A stretch of 64,000 nt of DNA from Desulfosporosinus sp049943955. Lineage in GTDB: Bacteria; Bacillota; Desulfitobacteriia; Desulfitobacteriales; Desulfitobacteriaceae. The stretch's first letter is position 1. The number at the start of each line of letters is the position of its first letter. Location: positions 295,428 through 359,427 of the forward strand of contig NZ_JBNFTW010000005.1 in NCBI RefSeq assembly GCF_049943955.1. The letters run 5' to 3'. The notes beneath the pieces were generated by a model. The model made no database searches. It was not told where the DNA came from and saw only the letters and a program-made list of their open reading frames with translations. The translations under genes and the position numbers were made by a program. Positions 8,305 through 17,062 of this stretch are shown one piece after another.

Positions 8305-9423
8305 TTACAGCATTTCACTAAAGCTTTGAACTCTGGTTTTAGTCTGTTCAAAGGATGTTGTTTCCAGGTCAATTTCGATGAATAAGCTCTTAATTCCAGC
8401 TTCTTCAAACTGTCTATAGTAGATTGGATAGTCAAATTCTTCAGGGTCACAGAACTTCATCATGCAAACTACAACTGCATCTGCCTTAGATGCTTTAACC
8501 ATATCTATAAGCATTGGACCTCTTGTTTTTTTCGCATCTGTAGCAAGAGAACAACCATCGAATTCTTGCCACCATTTAGCCAATCGATAGAGTGGGTCTG
8601 TGCCTAATGGAACATCATTTCTGAACTGTCTTGATTCCTGTGCAAGGTCATCTGCAACAACAGCAAAACCGTTTTCTTTTAAAATTTCTAATACTTCATT
8701 TGGTTCAGCCATAATTCCCGTTAAAACAACCCTTTTACCAGTAAAGTCTTCAACAGGCAAAGATTTAAGCTCTGAATTCAATTCTTTTACCATAGCGGTA
8801 TGTTTAGATTTTTCCATAAAAGATCTTGCTTTTATAATAACATGACGTTTTATGGGATCAATAATCTGAGGATAAGCAGCAGCTATGTCTGTAAATTCAC
8901 GCATTACTTTTCGATTTTCGTTATAAATGTCAATGCTTTTGTGTAGTGCTTCATCTGTAATCTTAACATCCAATATTCTTTCTAATTTTTCACGAACAAG
9001 TCTATATTCCTCAGCAAGAAACTTATTTGCTGCTTCTAGTTTTCTGTTTTGAGGATGAGTAAATACGATGACAGGTGATGTTCCTTTCCATTTTTGGCTA
9101 AGACATTTTAATGTGTCACAAGGAACGGGGAAAAGTATAGCTTCTAAATTATCATATACACCTTCCAGCTGCATTTCCATAACGGATTGCATAATCGAAC
9201 AAGCAAATGGAGGTAAATAGGCACGGGCTTTAGAAATACTCTTCTGTCCTCCCCAAATACCTACTGGAAGAAGACCTGCAGCATGAATTATTTCTTCAGG
9301 AGCATAATAAGGCATAACACCTACTGCCCCTTTACCGGTTTCTTTTTTATAATCTTCCATAGCCTTTCGGGGATTATTTGAAATTGAAGATAATTCACTG
9401 ATAATAGTCTCAATTCTACTCAT
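8305..9423 (-). CDS. 2-Hydroxyacyl-CoA dehydratase, D (HgdB/HadC-like) subunit
   Basis: One half of the oxygen-sensitive heterodimer that removes water from (R)-2-hydroxyacyl-CoA by a ketyl-radical mechanism. The 372-residue protein shows the family fold and candidate cluster cysteines in FACSIMQSVMEMQLEG, FPVPCDTLKC and VVVCMMKFCDPEEFDYP. Its ATG overlaps the last eight bases of the preceding subunit gene (ATGAGTAG), indicating translational coupling and a 1:1 complex. Substrate candidates are lactoyl-, 2-hydroxyglutaryl-, 2-hydroxyisocaproyl- or phenyllactyl-CoA; sequence inspection does not decide between them, although the adjacent class I CoA-transferase favours a short chain. Confidence 0.9.
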   Translation of the reverse strand: MSRIETIISELSSISNNPRKAMEDYKKETGKGAVGVMPYYAPEEIIHAAGLLPVGIWGGQKSISKARAYLPPFACSIMQSVMEMQLEGVYDNLEAILFPVPCDTLKCLSQKWKGTSPVIVFTHPQNRKLEAANKFLAEEYRLVREKLERILDVKITDEALHKSIDIYNENRKVMREFTDIAAAYPQIIDPIKRHVIIKARSFMEKSKHTAMVKELNSELKSLPVEDFTGKRVVLTGIMAEPNEVLEILKENGFAVVADDLAQESRQFRNDVPLGTDPLYRLAKWWQEFDGCSLATDAKKTRGPMLIDMVKASKADAVVVCMMKFCDPEEFDYPIYYRQFEEAGIKSLFIEIDLETTSFEQTKTRVQSFSEML

Positions 9424-10684
9424 TAGAAACTCCCTCCTTATTCTGCTTCATCATTTCATCTAACGCTTGTATACGTGTATCAAACTGTGCAGGAGCAAAG
9501 TTACGAGGATCAGTTTGGTCTCCATCAAAGCTTACATATGGTAAATGATTTTGTTTTTGTAGTATATCAGCAGTTTCTACGTTTAGAAAACTCATTAGTT
9601 TACAGCTTCTGTTCTGATGATAAATAACTCCGTCACACTTACCTCCACTAATTATGTCACTAAGAACCTTAACTTTGTTATCGAGACAAGTATTAATATA
9701 AATTCTAGTATAAGATTCTGCCATTGAACTCATATCACCTGGTGTATAAGAAAGGTTCCACAGACCCGGATAGGCTGAACCTGTCATTATATTTCCGATA
9801 TTCTTTAATCCCTTAAATGTATGTCCAAGGTGTGGCCAAACAGCTATACCCTCCCAAGTTACACGCTTTTGTTCATTTCCTTTAAACGCGTAGATACCAT
9901 TTTTAAGATTTTCTTCAAGTTCATCTGCAAACTTTTTAAATGTAATTTCTGCGTAGTCTCTGCTTCTTGCACAAACTATAAGAGCCATATAGTTGAAAAG
10001 ATCAAAACCATTTAAAGGTGATGGTTTATGTGATGACATGGAAGCAATTCTGTTCCATTGGGCAACAGAACGTTGTGTTTGTTCCTGTACTTTAAAAAAT
10101 TTGTCGTAGTCGAATTTCTTACCACAGATTTCCTCAAGCTGAGTAATAGCATTCTTAAACTGTTCCGCAATATAGTCTTTAGCATACTGTGGAATGGGCA
10201 TTGTATGATTAAAGGGAACATCTATGATGATACATGGAATATTTAATTCAACGGCAAGATTCTCATACCACTTAAGCAATGTGTTGCAAATGTTGTTACA
10301 CGTTATTACGAAATCGGGAAGCGGTATTCTTGCTGCTGGGGATTTTTCAAGCTTTTCCGGTGTTATTCCTGTTAAAGCCTCTTGTTTTAGAAGTTCCATA
10401 TAACCCATATTTACTCTTGCATAGGAACAAGTATCCACGTTGTAGCCTTTCTCATCAGCAACTTCAAGTACATCTAAGGCACCTTTTCTCGCCCCAATAC
10501 CCGCAGCATGTGTTTCCGGATAGATCATCGCAACATCCATAGCAACACAAAACTCCGAAGGAGCAACAGATGCAGACCAGCAAACAAGTTTTCCTTCTTT
10601 TTTTGCTCGTCTCGCTTCTTCATACAATTCTTCTTGATAGAAACCTAACAACTCTTTGGCACTCATATTTGTTGTATCCGTCAT
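9416..10684 (-). CDS. 2-Hydroxyacyl-CoA dehydratase, HgdA/HadB-like subunit
   Basis: Partner of the downstream subunit in 2-hydroxyacyl-CoA dehydration. Domain-typical stretches include VCWSASVAPSEFCVAMD, cysteine-bearing CNNICNTLLKWY and the late HQNRSCKLMS, which provide the likely [4Fe-4S] ligands. I place the start at ATG 10684: AGAGGT lies eight bases upstream, whereas the longer open frame to 10786 runs into the activator gene without a ribosome site. That gives 422 residues and a 19-base gap after the activator. The operon order is CoA-transferase, activator, this subunit, then its partner. Confidence 0.9.
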   Translation of the reverse strand: MTDTTNMSAKELLGFYQEELYEEARRAKKEGKLVCWSASVAPSEFCVAMDVAMIYPETHAAGIGARKGALDVLEVADEKGYNVDTCSYARVNMGYMELLKQEALTGITPEKLEKSPAARIPLPDFVITCNNICNTLLKWYENLAVELNIPCIIIDVPFNHTMPIPQYAKDYIAEQFKNAITQLEEICGKKFDYDKFFKVQEQTQRSVAQWNRIASMSSHKPSPLNGFDLFNYMALIVCARSRDYAEITFKKFADELEENLKNGIYAFKGNEQKRVTWEGIAVWPHLGHTFKGLKNIGNIMTGSAYPGLWNLSYTPGDMSSMAESYTRIYINTCLDNKVKVLSDIISGGKCDGVIYHQNRSCKLMSFLNVETADILQKQNHLPYVSFDGDQTDPRNFAPAQFDTRIQALDEMMKQNKEGVSNE

Positions 10685-10703
10685 TTTCCATACCTCTTTC
10701 CTT

Positions 10704-11489
10704 TTATTTACTAGTTCCCATGACTTCTTCGAAGGCAAATATAGCAGCTCCAAGGGCAGCAGTAATTTGTGGATTAGGCGCCACAATTACTGGTTTTTTT
10801 AGTTCTTTGCTTATTGCCCTTACAACCCCCTCGTCTTTAGCAACACCTCCGCACATAACAATGTCCTCTTCCACCCCACATCTATAGGCAAGTCCACAGG
10901 CTTTGCTAGCAACTGACTGGTGAACCCCTGCAATAATGTTCTCTTTAGCAACTCCGTTTGAAAGTTGAGATATTACCTCAGATTCTGCAAAAACTGTGCA
11001 AGTGCTGCTGACAGTAGCAGGTTCTGTTGCACGAGAATCATATTCTGCCATTTCATTAAGATTAACTTCAAGTACTCGTGACATAACATCGAGAAAACGT
11101 CCTGTTCCGGCGGCACATTTATCATTCATAAAGAACTGCTTAACGCAGCCTTTACTGTCAAGTTTAATTGCCTTAACATCTTGACCGCCGATATCAATAA
11201 TTACTTTTGCTGAAGGAACTAAAAAGAAAACTCCCTTAGCCTGACAACTGATTTCACTAATTTGTTTGTGTGCTTCGTCCACAGAAGATCTTCCGTAGCC
11301 TGTAGCAATAATTCTAGCCATGTCTTGCAATTTAAGACCTGATTTTGAAAGAGCTTCATCTAGTACACGTTTAGGTCCCGTAGAACCTGTTCCAATCTGA
11401 ATAACTTCTCCAGCGATAATATTAAATCCATCTTCAAGTATTACAACCTTTGAGGATGATGAGCCGATATCAATCCCCATAGTAAACAT
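10704..11489 (-). CDS. ATP-dependent activator of 2-hydroxyacyl-CoA dehydratase (HgdC/HadI type)
   Basis: BadF/BadG/HgdC ATPase that injects one high-energy electron into the dehydratase using ATP. The ASKHA nucleotide-binding fold is evident from GIDIGSSSSK (residues 5-14), DIGGQD (99-104) and MCGGVAKDEG (about 214). Cys125 (NDKCAAGTGRF) and Cys164 (SSTCTVFAES) match the two cysteines with which the homodimer holds its bridging [4Fe-4S] cluster. Length 261 is normal. It lies between the CoA-transferase and the dehydratase subunits in one minus-strand operon. A ferredoxin or flavodoxin must reduce it; none is encoded immediately beside it. Confidence 0.93.
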   Translation of the reverse strand: MFTMGIDIGSSSSKVVILEDGFNIIAGEVIQIGTGSTGPKRVLDEALSKSGLKLQDMARIIATGYGRSSVDEAHKQISEISCQAKGVFFLVPSAKVIIDIGGQDVKAIKLDSKGCVKQFFMNDKCAAGTGRFLDVMSRVLEVNLNEMAEYDSRATEPATVSSTCTVFAESEVISQLSNGVAKENIIAGVHQSVASKACGLAYRCGVEEDIVMCGGVAKDEGVVRAISKELKKPVIVAPNPQITAALGAAIFAFEEVMGTSK

Positions 11490-11533
11490 AGATTAATCTC
11501 CTTCGTTAATTATTTCTTCAATTATTTCAATCA

Positions 11534-13090
11534 TTATTTCTTCAAGCCCATTTTTTCTTCCCCAAAAAGTCTTGAGTCCATAATCTTAATATTTTGGTCA
11601 ACCGTAGGGACAAAATCCATTAAATCTATAATTTGTGTTTGAATATCAATTCCAGGAGCAACTTCTATTAAGTTAAGCCCACCTTCTTTTAATTCAAATA
11701 CAGCTCGTTCTGTAATATATAAAACGGGTTGTTCAATTTTAAGTGCATATTTTCCGCTAAATGTAACCTGTTCAACATGTTTAATAAATTTCCTTTGCTT
11801 ACCTTCTTGGTCTATTATTAGCTTGCCATCTACGATTCTTTCTTTTAAGCCTCCCGCTGTAAAAGTACCTAAGAAGAATACTTTTTTGGCATTTTGGGTG
11901 ATATTGATGAAACCGCCACATCCAGGTATCTTGGGGCCAAATTTGCTAACATTAATGTTACCCTCTTCATCACATTCAGCTAAGCCTAAAAATGCCAAGT
12001 CAAGACCGCCGCCATCATAAAAATCAAACTGACTATTTTGATCAATAATAGCGTCAGGATTTAAAGTCGCACCAAATCTAGCTCCACCTTGAGGACTGCC
12101 GCCTATTGCCCCTGATTCAACCGTTAATGTCATATAACTTGCTATTCCTTCTTCACTTGCAACTTGAGCAACATACTCAGGTGTTCCTACACCTAAATTA
12201 ACAACTGTATCCTCTTCTAATTCCATAGCGGCTCTTCTGCCGATAACTTTTTTAATTGTCAAGGGGGTCATTTCCACGCTACCTTCAGGTGCTCTTACTG
12301 CCCCACAAAGTGCTGGATTATATTCATGTCCAACACTTTGTTCATGATCTTTCATATCAACTACTTCTACAACAGCATGAACATAAATGCCAGGTATTTG
12401 AACCAATCGCGGGTCTAAAGTACCACCTTTTACAACCTTTTCCACTTGCACAATTACTTTTCCACCATTATTTATAACTGCCTGTGCTATAGATGTAACC
12501 TCAATAGTAGCTACTTCTTTTTCCAGGGTTACATTACCATACTCATCAGCATAAGTACCTCTAAGGAAGGCGATATCTATAGGAAATGATTTGTAGAAAA
12601 GCTTTTCTTCATCGCCGATTTTTATAACTTCTACTAAATCTTCTGTCGTCCTGGCGTTAATTTTACCTCCTTCATTTCTTGGATCAACAAAAGTACCTAA
12701 GCCAACATGTGTAATTGTACCAGGCCTATGACCCGCAGCATCTCTAATAATATATTCCAAAGTACCTTGGGGTAAGTTATAACCTTCACATTTATTAGCT
12801 AGACACAGTTCGCCTAACTTTGGAGCAGTATTTAAATGACCTGCTATTACTCTTTTAACCAAACCTTCGTGAGCAAAATGATCACCGCCTGTGCCGTTCC
12901 TGCTGCCTTGTGATGCTGGATAAAATAACGTTATATTTTGAGGATAGCCGGTCTCTAGAAATTTCTTTTCTATAGCCTTAAAAAGTGCTTCCGGAAGTAA
13001 ATTGCCAACAAATCCACATGTACAAAGAGTGGTCCCATCTTTTACTAAATCAACAGCCTCTTCTGCTGTCAGAATAGCAACCTTCTTCAT
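11534..13090 (-). CDS. Class I acyl-CoA:carboxylate CoA-transferase (propionate CoA-transferase-like)
   Basis: Transfers CoA from acetyl-, propionyl- or a similar CoA to the hydroxy acid, making the dehydratase substrate. The 518-residue single-chain enzyme fuses the alpha and beta halves; the second half carries the catalytic glutamate in LTVESGAIGGSPQGG (Glu325, equivalent in context to the active-site Glu of clostridial Pct). This is the enzyme class used in the acrylate pathway, unlike the class III (Frc-like) transferases of leucine or phenylalanine fermentation, so it favours a lactate-like substrate. The start ATG at 13090 has GGAGG upstream. It is first gene of the operon and its leader contains a GC-rich hairpin. 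Confidence 0.9.
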   Translation of the reverse strand: MKKVAILTAEEAVDLVKDGTTLCTCGFVGNLLPEALFKAIEKKFLETGYPQNITLFYPASQGSRNGTGGDHFAHEGLVKRVIAGHLNTAPKLGELCLANKCEGYNLPQGTLEYIIRDAAGHRPGTITHVGLGTFVDPRNEGGKINARTTEDLVEVIKIGDEEKLFYKSFPIDIAFLRGTYADEYGNVTLEKEVATIEVTSIAQAVINNGGKVIVQVEKVVKGGTLDPRLVQIPGIYVHAVVEVVDMKDHEQSVGHEYNPALCGAVRAPEGSVEMTPLTIKKVIGRRAAMELEEDTVVNLGVGTPEYVAQVASEEGIASYMTLTVESGAIGGSPQGGARFGATLNPDAIIDQNSQFDFYDGGGLDLAFLGLAECDEEGNINVSKFGPKIPGCGGFINITQNAKKVFFLGTFTAGGLKERIVDGKLIIDQEGKQRKFIKHVEQVTFSGKYALKIEQPVLYITERAVFELKEGGLNLIEVAPGIDIQTQIIDLMDFVPTVDQNIKIMDSRLFGEEKMGLKK

Positions 13091-13129
13091 ATATGCCCCT
13101 CCTCCAATGTTTTCCTCAGTGACTTAACC

Positions 13130-13154
13130 TGCCCCGCAGATTGCATGCGGGGCA
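13130..13154 (-). promoter_or_regulatory. GC-rich leader hairpin upstream of the CoA-transferase
   Basis: Perfect 9-bp stem TGCCCCGCA / TGCGGGGCA with a 7-base loop, 40 bases before the CoA-transferase start. No T-run follows on the minus strand, so it is more likely an mRNA-stabilising leader or regulatory hairpin than a terminator. Confidence 0.4.
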
Positions 13155-13280
13155 TTTGATACGGATATTCCGATTATTAAATTACAGTGGACACGTCAGT
13201 CATGATTCCGTTAAATTTTAAAAAGGATCTGAGATCAGAGTTGTCAAGCAATTCTCATATGGTTGAGATTGATCTTAGTA

Positions 13281-13347
13281 AATATGGGCGTTTCCGCCCA
13301 TACTCCTATCCGGAACCGTACGTGCCCTATTAAGGCGTATGGCTACT
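13281..13347 (-). other. Fragment resembling the 3' region of a group II intron
   Basis: Read on the minus strand, 13347 to 13281 contains a CATACGCC...GGGCACGTACGGTTC stretch followed by GGAGTATGGGCGGAAACGCCC. This matches in layout the sequence that follows intron-encoded maturases (GTATGCG...GCACGTACGGTTC) and precedes domain V-like hairpins. No reverse transcriptase ORF is present. The rest of 13091-13793 contains a 17-bp tandem duplication (13421-13435 and 13438-13452) and no convincing gene, so this is probably a decayed intron scar. Confidence 0.4.
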
Positions 13348-13793
13348 GGTTAGATATTACCTGATAGGATTTTCCTACTATATGTTAATAACTTACTAAT
13401 AAATACAGAATAATAGAACAACTTCTAATTCCAAGAAACTTCTAATTCCAAGAGGATACATCACGCCTTGGCGTGCTGCTTCACAACTCGCACCTGAATA
13501 CTAAATATCACTTAAAGAGACCTCATTAATTCAGTATTCAAAATACAAGTTGACTTGAGTATACGACTCATCTATTATTGATAAGTACTTTAAAGGGACT
13601 ATAGAGTCAATTTTCTGTATTAAGGCAAACATGAACATGATATGATAATACCCGTCCCTGTCTTAATAAGTAACTGAGAAAAATACTTTAATTCCGCTTA
13701 TAGGTGATAGATAGGAGCGTAATAACGGCGGCGTTATGGGGACGAGTATTCATTCCACTTGCGGCCTTATTCATATATTTGATAGCAGTTTTC

Positions 13794-13979
13794 TTAAAAA
13801 TAGTCCTCAGCGTAAAGGTTTATGAATCCACAATTTAAACAAACAAACTTTATTATCTTTTGACTTTGTGGAGGACTAACAACTACTTCGCTATTCTCAA
13901 TTAATGTAAATTCGTCATCTCTTGTTATGATATCCACCTGTTTTAATTGTCCTGAATGACAAGCAATACACTCTTTCAT
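13794..13979 (-). CDS. Small zinc-ribbon-like protein
   Basis: A 61-residue protein with CxxC at both ends (CIACH near residues 4-8 and CLNCG near 48-52), a layout expected of a zinc ribbon with a long insert. A good AGGAGA ribosome site stands eight bases before the ATG. It lies 65 bp downstream of the acyl-CoA dehydrogenase on the same strand and may be co-transcribed with it. Function unknown; small zinc-ribbon proteins of this size can be regulators or protein-binding adaptors. Confidence 0.65.
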   Translation of the reverse strand: MKECIACHSGQLKQVDIITRDDEFTLIENSEVVVSPPQSQKIIKFVCLNCGFINLYAEDYF

Positions 13980-14044
13980 TCATATCTCTCCTATCAACTT
14001 AACCACATCACTCCACAAACCGTCGGTTGATCTTAAAAAATAAA

Positions 14045-15193
14045 TTATTTAAAAATAGCTCCGGCAATAATCATTCTCATGATTTGATTTGTTCCTTCAT
14101 AGATCTGAGTGATCTTAGAATCTCTCATCATTCTTTCAACATGATAATCCTTCATGTAGCCGTTTCCACCTAGCATCTGAACGCATTCTACAGTTACATG
14201 CATCGCTGCATCTGTACAAGCCATTTTTGCCTTAGCTGCTGAAACTGAATAAGGTCTTCCTGCTTGTTTATCAAGAACTCCTTTATACAACAGATATTTA
14301 GCTTGTTCAATTTCAATCTCTAATTCAGCCATTTTAAATGCTAAATACTGATTCTTGTATAAAGGCTTACCGAACTGAATTCTATCTTTCAAATATTGTT
14401 TCGCTATATCAAATGCTCCTTCTGCAAGACCGAGTCCTTGTGCTGCGACTCCAAATCTCCCACCATCAAGAGTTTTCATTGCTATGCCAAAACCTTTTCC
14501 CTCTTGTCCTACTAAGTTTTCAGCTGGGACAATGCAATCATCAAAAAGCAGTTCTGAAACTTGAGTAGCTCTGATCCCACATTTGTTTTCAATAGTGCCA
14601 ATTGAAAATCCCGGGAAACTTTTTTCAACAATAAACGCTGATAAGCCTTTTGTTCCTTGACTTATATCCGTCGAAGCAAATACTAAGAAAGTCTCTGAGA
14701 GAGGACCATTTGTAATGAAGCATTTAGAACCATTTAATACATAGTGATCTCCATCTCTTTTAGCTGTAGTTCTTACACCTGCTGCGTCAGAGCCCGCATT
14801 TGGCTCAGTTAATCCGAAAGAGCCAAATTTCTTTCCGGAACATAGATCTGGAAGATATTTTTTCTTTTGTTCCTCTGAAGCGTTTTGATATATTCCTCCC
14901 ATACAGAGAGAGGTACTTACAGAATATGAGATACCAACGGCACTATGCACCTTGGAAATTTCTTCGACAGCTAAGATGTAGGATAAATAATCTCCGTCGG
15001 AACCACCATATTCTGATGAAAACGGTAAGCCCAACAAACCCATCTCACCCATCTTCTTATACTGTTCTACAGGAAATATACTATTTGCGTCGCTCTCATA
15101 GACGATCGGTTGAAGTTCCTTCTGTGCAAATGATCTTGCCGTGTTCATAATCATTTCCTGTTCTTCAGATAAACTAAAAGAATTAACATCCAT
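14045..15193 (-). CDS. Acyl-CoA dehydrogenase (short-chain, butyryl-CoA dehydrogenase-like)
   Basis: FAD enzyme interconverting acyl-CoA and 2-enoyl-CoA. All three ACAD domains are present: N-terminal helical (about 10-120), middle beta domain with FGLTEPNAGSDAAG and FITNG (about 125-230), and C-terminal helical ending in QIYEGTNQIMR, whose Glu is the catalytic base in short- and medium-chain enzymes. The ATG at 15193 is preceded by GGAGGAGG. In context it could reduce acryloyl- or another enoyl-CoA made by the dehydratase. No etfAB genes accompany it, so electron partners must be elsewhere. The transposase remnant starts about 50 bp upstream and may have displaced its native promoter. Confidence 0.9.
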   Translation of the reverse strand: MDVNSFSLSEEQEMIMNTARSFAQKELQPIVYESDANSIFPVEQYKKMGEMGLLGLPFSSEYGGSDGDYLSYILAVEEISKVHSAVGISYSVSTSLCMGGIYQNASEEQKKKYLPDLCSGKKFGSFGLTEPNAGSDAAGVRTTAKRDGDHYVLNGSKCFITNGPLSETFLVFASTDISQGTKGLSAFIVEKSFPGFSIGTIENKCGIRATQVSELLFDDCIVPAENLVGQEGKGFGIAMKTLDGGRFGVAAQGLGLAEGAFDIAKQYLKDRIQFGKPLYKNQYLAFKMAELEIEIEQAKYLLYKGVLDKQAGRPYSVSAAKAKMACTDAAMHVTVECVQMLGGNGYMKDYHVERMMRDSKITQIYEGTNQIMRMIIAGAIFK

Positions 15194-15249
15194 TTTTAAT
15201 TGCCTCCTCCTAAATTTTAAATAGCCTCTCGGCATTCGCCGAGGTAGTC

Positions 15250-15648
15250 AGGACAAGGGTTTCCTTGAACCAACTTTATTTTCCCCGGTGTTGGTACCTT
15301 CTACGACTTCTTCAAACGCCTTTGGGCTGCCAGTGGAAACAATCTCAAGCCCCCAAACATGTCGAGACGCAAGAAGAAAACTAAGAAAGGTAAAAAGGGA
15401 GAAAAGGCTCCAACGACCACGCCGGGTAAAGTAAACGTTTGGTCGAGTGGATGATTCGTCACAACAACAAGAAATCGGTCTTACCAAGTGATCGGTTATT
15501 CCACTTTTTTTAGACTCAAATCCTTGAAATCTCTGCGAATCATGGTTTACTTGGAGACGTTAACGCGCTTACTGGTATCCAGGGATGAGACCCCCATCGC
15601 CAGTTGCTACAAGTTTGAAACGATCGATGATTACTACATTTCTCTTTG
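15250..15648 (+). pseudogene. Degenerate IS transposase fragment
   Basis: Plus-strand translation gives a recognisable transposase segment that changes frame several times: PGVGTFYDFFKRLW, a Lys-rich KKKTKKGKKGEKAPTTTPGK linker, then after a +1 shift KRLVEWMIRHNNKKSVLPSD, ending at a stop in HFF. Such a Pro/Lys linker followed by RLVE is typical of DDE transposases of large IS families in Desulfitobacterium-type genomes. A CCTCTCGGC/GCCGAGG palindrome just upstream (about 15226-15245) may be part of its end. Nothing intact remains. Confidence 0.65.
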
Positions 15649-15992
15649 AGCTTCACTAATTCCAAGTTAGTTTCTGGGAATTTTTCTATTTCAGCTCTCA
15701 AATTGCCTAATTGTTTGCTACTTGTCTAGAAATATTGAATTTTCATTCAGTCTACTTAAAAACGGATACAAAAATCCAATAACACCTCCTATATTTTGCA
15801 ATTTAATAAAATATTCAGATATGCTTGACTATTATATATTACATCGAATTTTCAATTAAATCAATATTTAAAATTTATTGAATATTATACTTAATTGTCG
15901 TGTCCTGTCGCCCCTCTCTCACAAGGCGTCCTGTCTCTTGCAGTCAATAGGGGAAGAATTATCCTGACACGTGCCAATACCAGTAGATTTCT

Positions 15993-16212
15993 TCAATAGT
16001 TGCCTTTGCCTATGTCAATCAATGTAACGTGTACTTCTTCCAAACTTTTCAAAAATACTGGAACAATGTTAGAATCGAATTGTTTTCCGGAATTAATTTA
16101 GATTTCATATAAAACCTGTTCTTGACGATTTCTTCTTCAAGCATTGCATTGACCTCTTCTAACTTTGCATTAGACTGTTCGAGCATATCGTTTGCCGTAA
16201 TTAAAACATTTA
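15993..16212 (-). pseudogene. Remnant of an HD-GYP signalling gene with internal deletion
   Basis: On the minus strand, one frame reads ANDMLEQSNAKLEEVNAML with EEEIVKNR, a coiled-coil linker typical between sensor and output domains. After a frame change, SGKQFDSNIVPVFLKSLEEV appears, which is the C-terminal end of HD-GYP domains (GKQFDPxIVxxFL), stopping at 15993-15995. The catalytic HD and GYP motifs between the two parts are missing, so the gene has lost its core. Confidence 0.6.
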
Positions 16213-16219
16213 ATCATGG

Positions 16220-16268
16220 CAAAATAGAACCACTGGCGACTATAATCAACACCAGTGGTTCTATTTTG
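16220..16268. repeat. Perfect 17-bp inverted repeat
   Basis: CAAAATAGAACCACTGG (16220-16236) and its exact complement (16252-16268) around a 15-base loop, directly at the upstream edge of the HD-GYP remnant. It could be a bidirectional terminator or a small mobile-element end. No other copy is visible in the window. Confidence 0.6.
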
Positions 16269-16535
16269 AGTAATAACTCAAAATTCAAATTAAAACCAAC
16301 ATATAAAATAGTTTATGTTTTTATATAAAAGTTTATGATCAATGAATAATCTGATTTAAACAAAACACTATAATTCAATTTTATAATGTATATAAATAAA
16401 AATATTAGTTAAAGCATTGTAAGCTAATTTTAAATATGTAATAATTAGTACAAACAGATGGAACTATAGATTTAACAAAAAACACTACAATGTACTATAT
16501 AGGGTGCCCTGTATATAAAAAGGAGTCGAATTAGA

Positions 16536-16847
16536 ATGCTTAATAAAAGTTTTTTAAGCGATGTTCGGAAAGCTTTGACAATAAATCAAAAATTTAACGA
16601 AAATAATTTTTTAGTTAAGGAAATTGAAACTCAATCGGATATTACGCTTTCTATCATTTATCGTTTTGACCCGGAGTTCTATTTCCAAGCTAAGGTATCT
16701 AAATCAGGTGATAATAGTATTCCAACCCAATTTAGCCCTCAAACCACAGAAAATGGTGAATTGAAGAGAGTTACTGATTTGAATAATTCTATATCTTTAT
16801 GGACTGAGCAAATATACAAAGAACTAATGATACGATTTTATAACTAG
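16536..16847 (+). CDS. Small hypothetical protein
   Basis: A 103-residue soluble, charged protein without recognised domain. AAGGAG nine bases before the ATG and clean coding appearance support it as real. It contains an FDPEFYFQAKVSK segment but no catalytic motif or membrane helix. It sits alone in a decaying region and is followed directly by copy 2 of the dispersed repeat, whose hairpin would terminate it, exactly as copy 1 terminates the permease. Confidence 0.6.
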   Translation: MLNKSFLSDVRKALTINQKFNENNFLVKEIETQSDITLSIIYRFDPEFYFQAKVSKSGDNSIPTQFSPQTTENGELKRVTDLNNSISLWTEQIYKELMIRFYN

Positions 16848-16863
16848 TACTATAATGGAGGAT

Positions 16864-16982
16864 GAGTGAGCAGGCCTTATTCACTAAAAGCACGTGTCAG
16901 GAGGACCCCGGACACGTGCTTTTTTGTGCTTTTGAAAGGATGATTATTCCCCTGATAAATTAAGGACGAACTCTTTTGTTCC
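16864..16982 (+). repeat. Dispersed ~120-bp intergenic repeat, copy 2, with terminator hairpin
   Basis: Second copy of the unit at 5230-5351. Stem AAAAGCACGTGTC (16887-16899) / GACACGTGCTTTT (16911-16923), followed by T-run. The flanks GAAAGGATGATTATTC and ACTCTTTTG are shared with copy 1. Both copies lie immediately downstream of plus-strand genes. Confidence 0.75.
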
Positions 16983-17062
16983 CTCCAAAAAACTCAAGAC
17001 CCTCAGCTATTGGTCGAGGGATAAGGAGCAAAGGATGACAATGTCCCCATCGCTTCTGGTAT

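Larger units (their letters stand above)
15649..16535. other. Gene-poor region with decayed sequences
   Basis: Apart from the HD-GYP remnant at 15993-16212 and the long inverted repeat at 16220-16268, this AT-rich stretch shows no intact gene. The last 130 bp before 16536 presumably hold the promoter of the small gene there. Confidence 0.5.

Noticed and set aside
15248..15487. Open minus-strand frame of 79 codons rich in Arg, Ser and Cys.
   Set aside because: It is the antisense of the Lys/Pro-rich transposase remnant, which gives recognisable transposase wording on the plus strand; no ribosome site.
16122..16328. A 68-codon plus-strand frame.
   Set aside because: It is Ser/Ile-rich antisense of the HD-GYP remnant plus the long inverted repeat, with no start signal.
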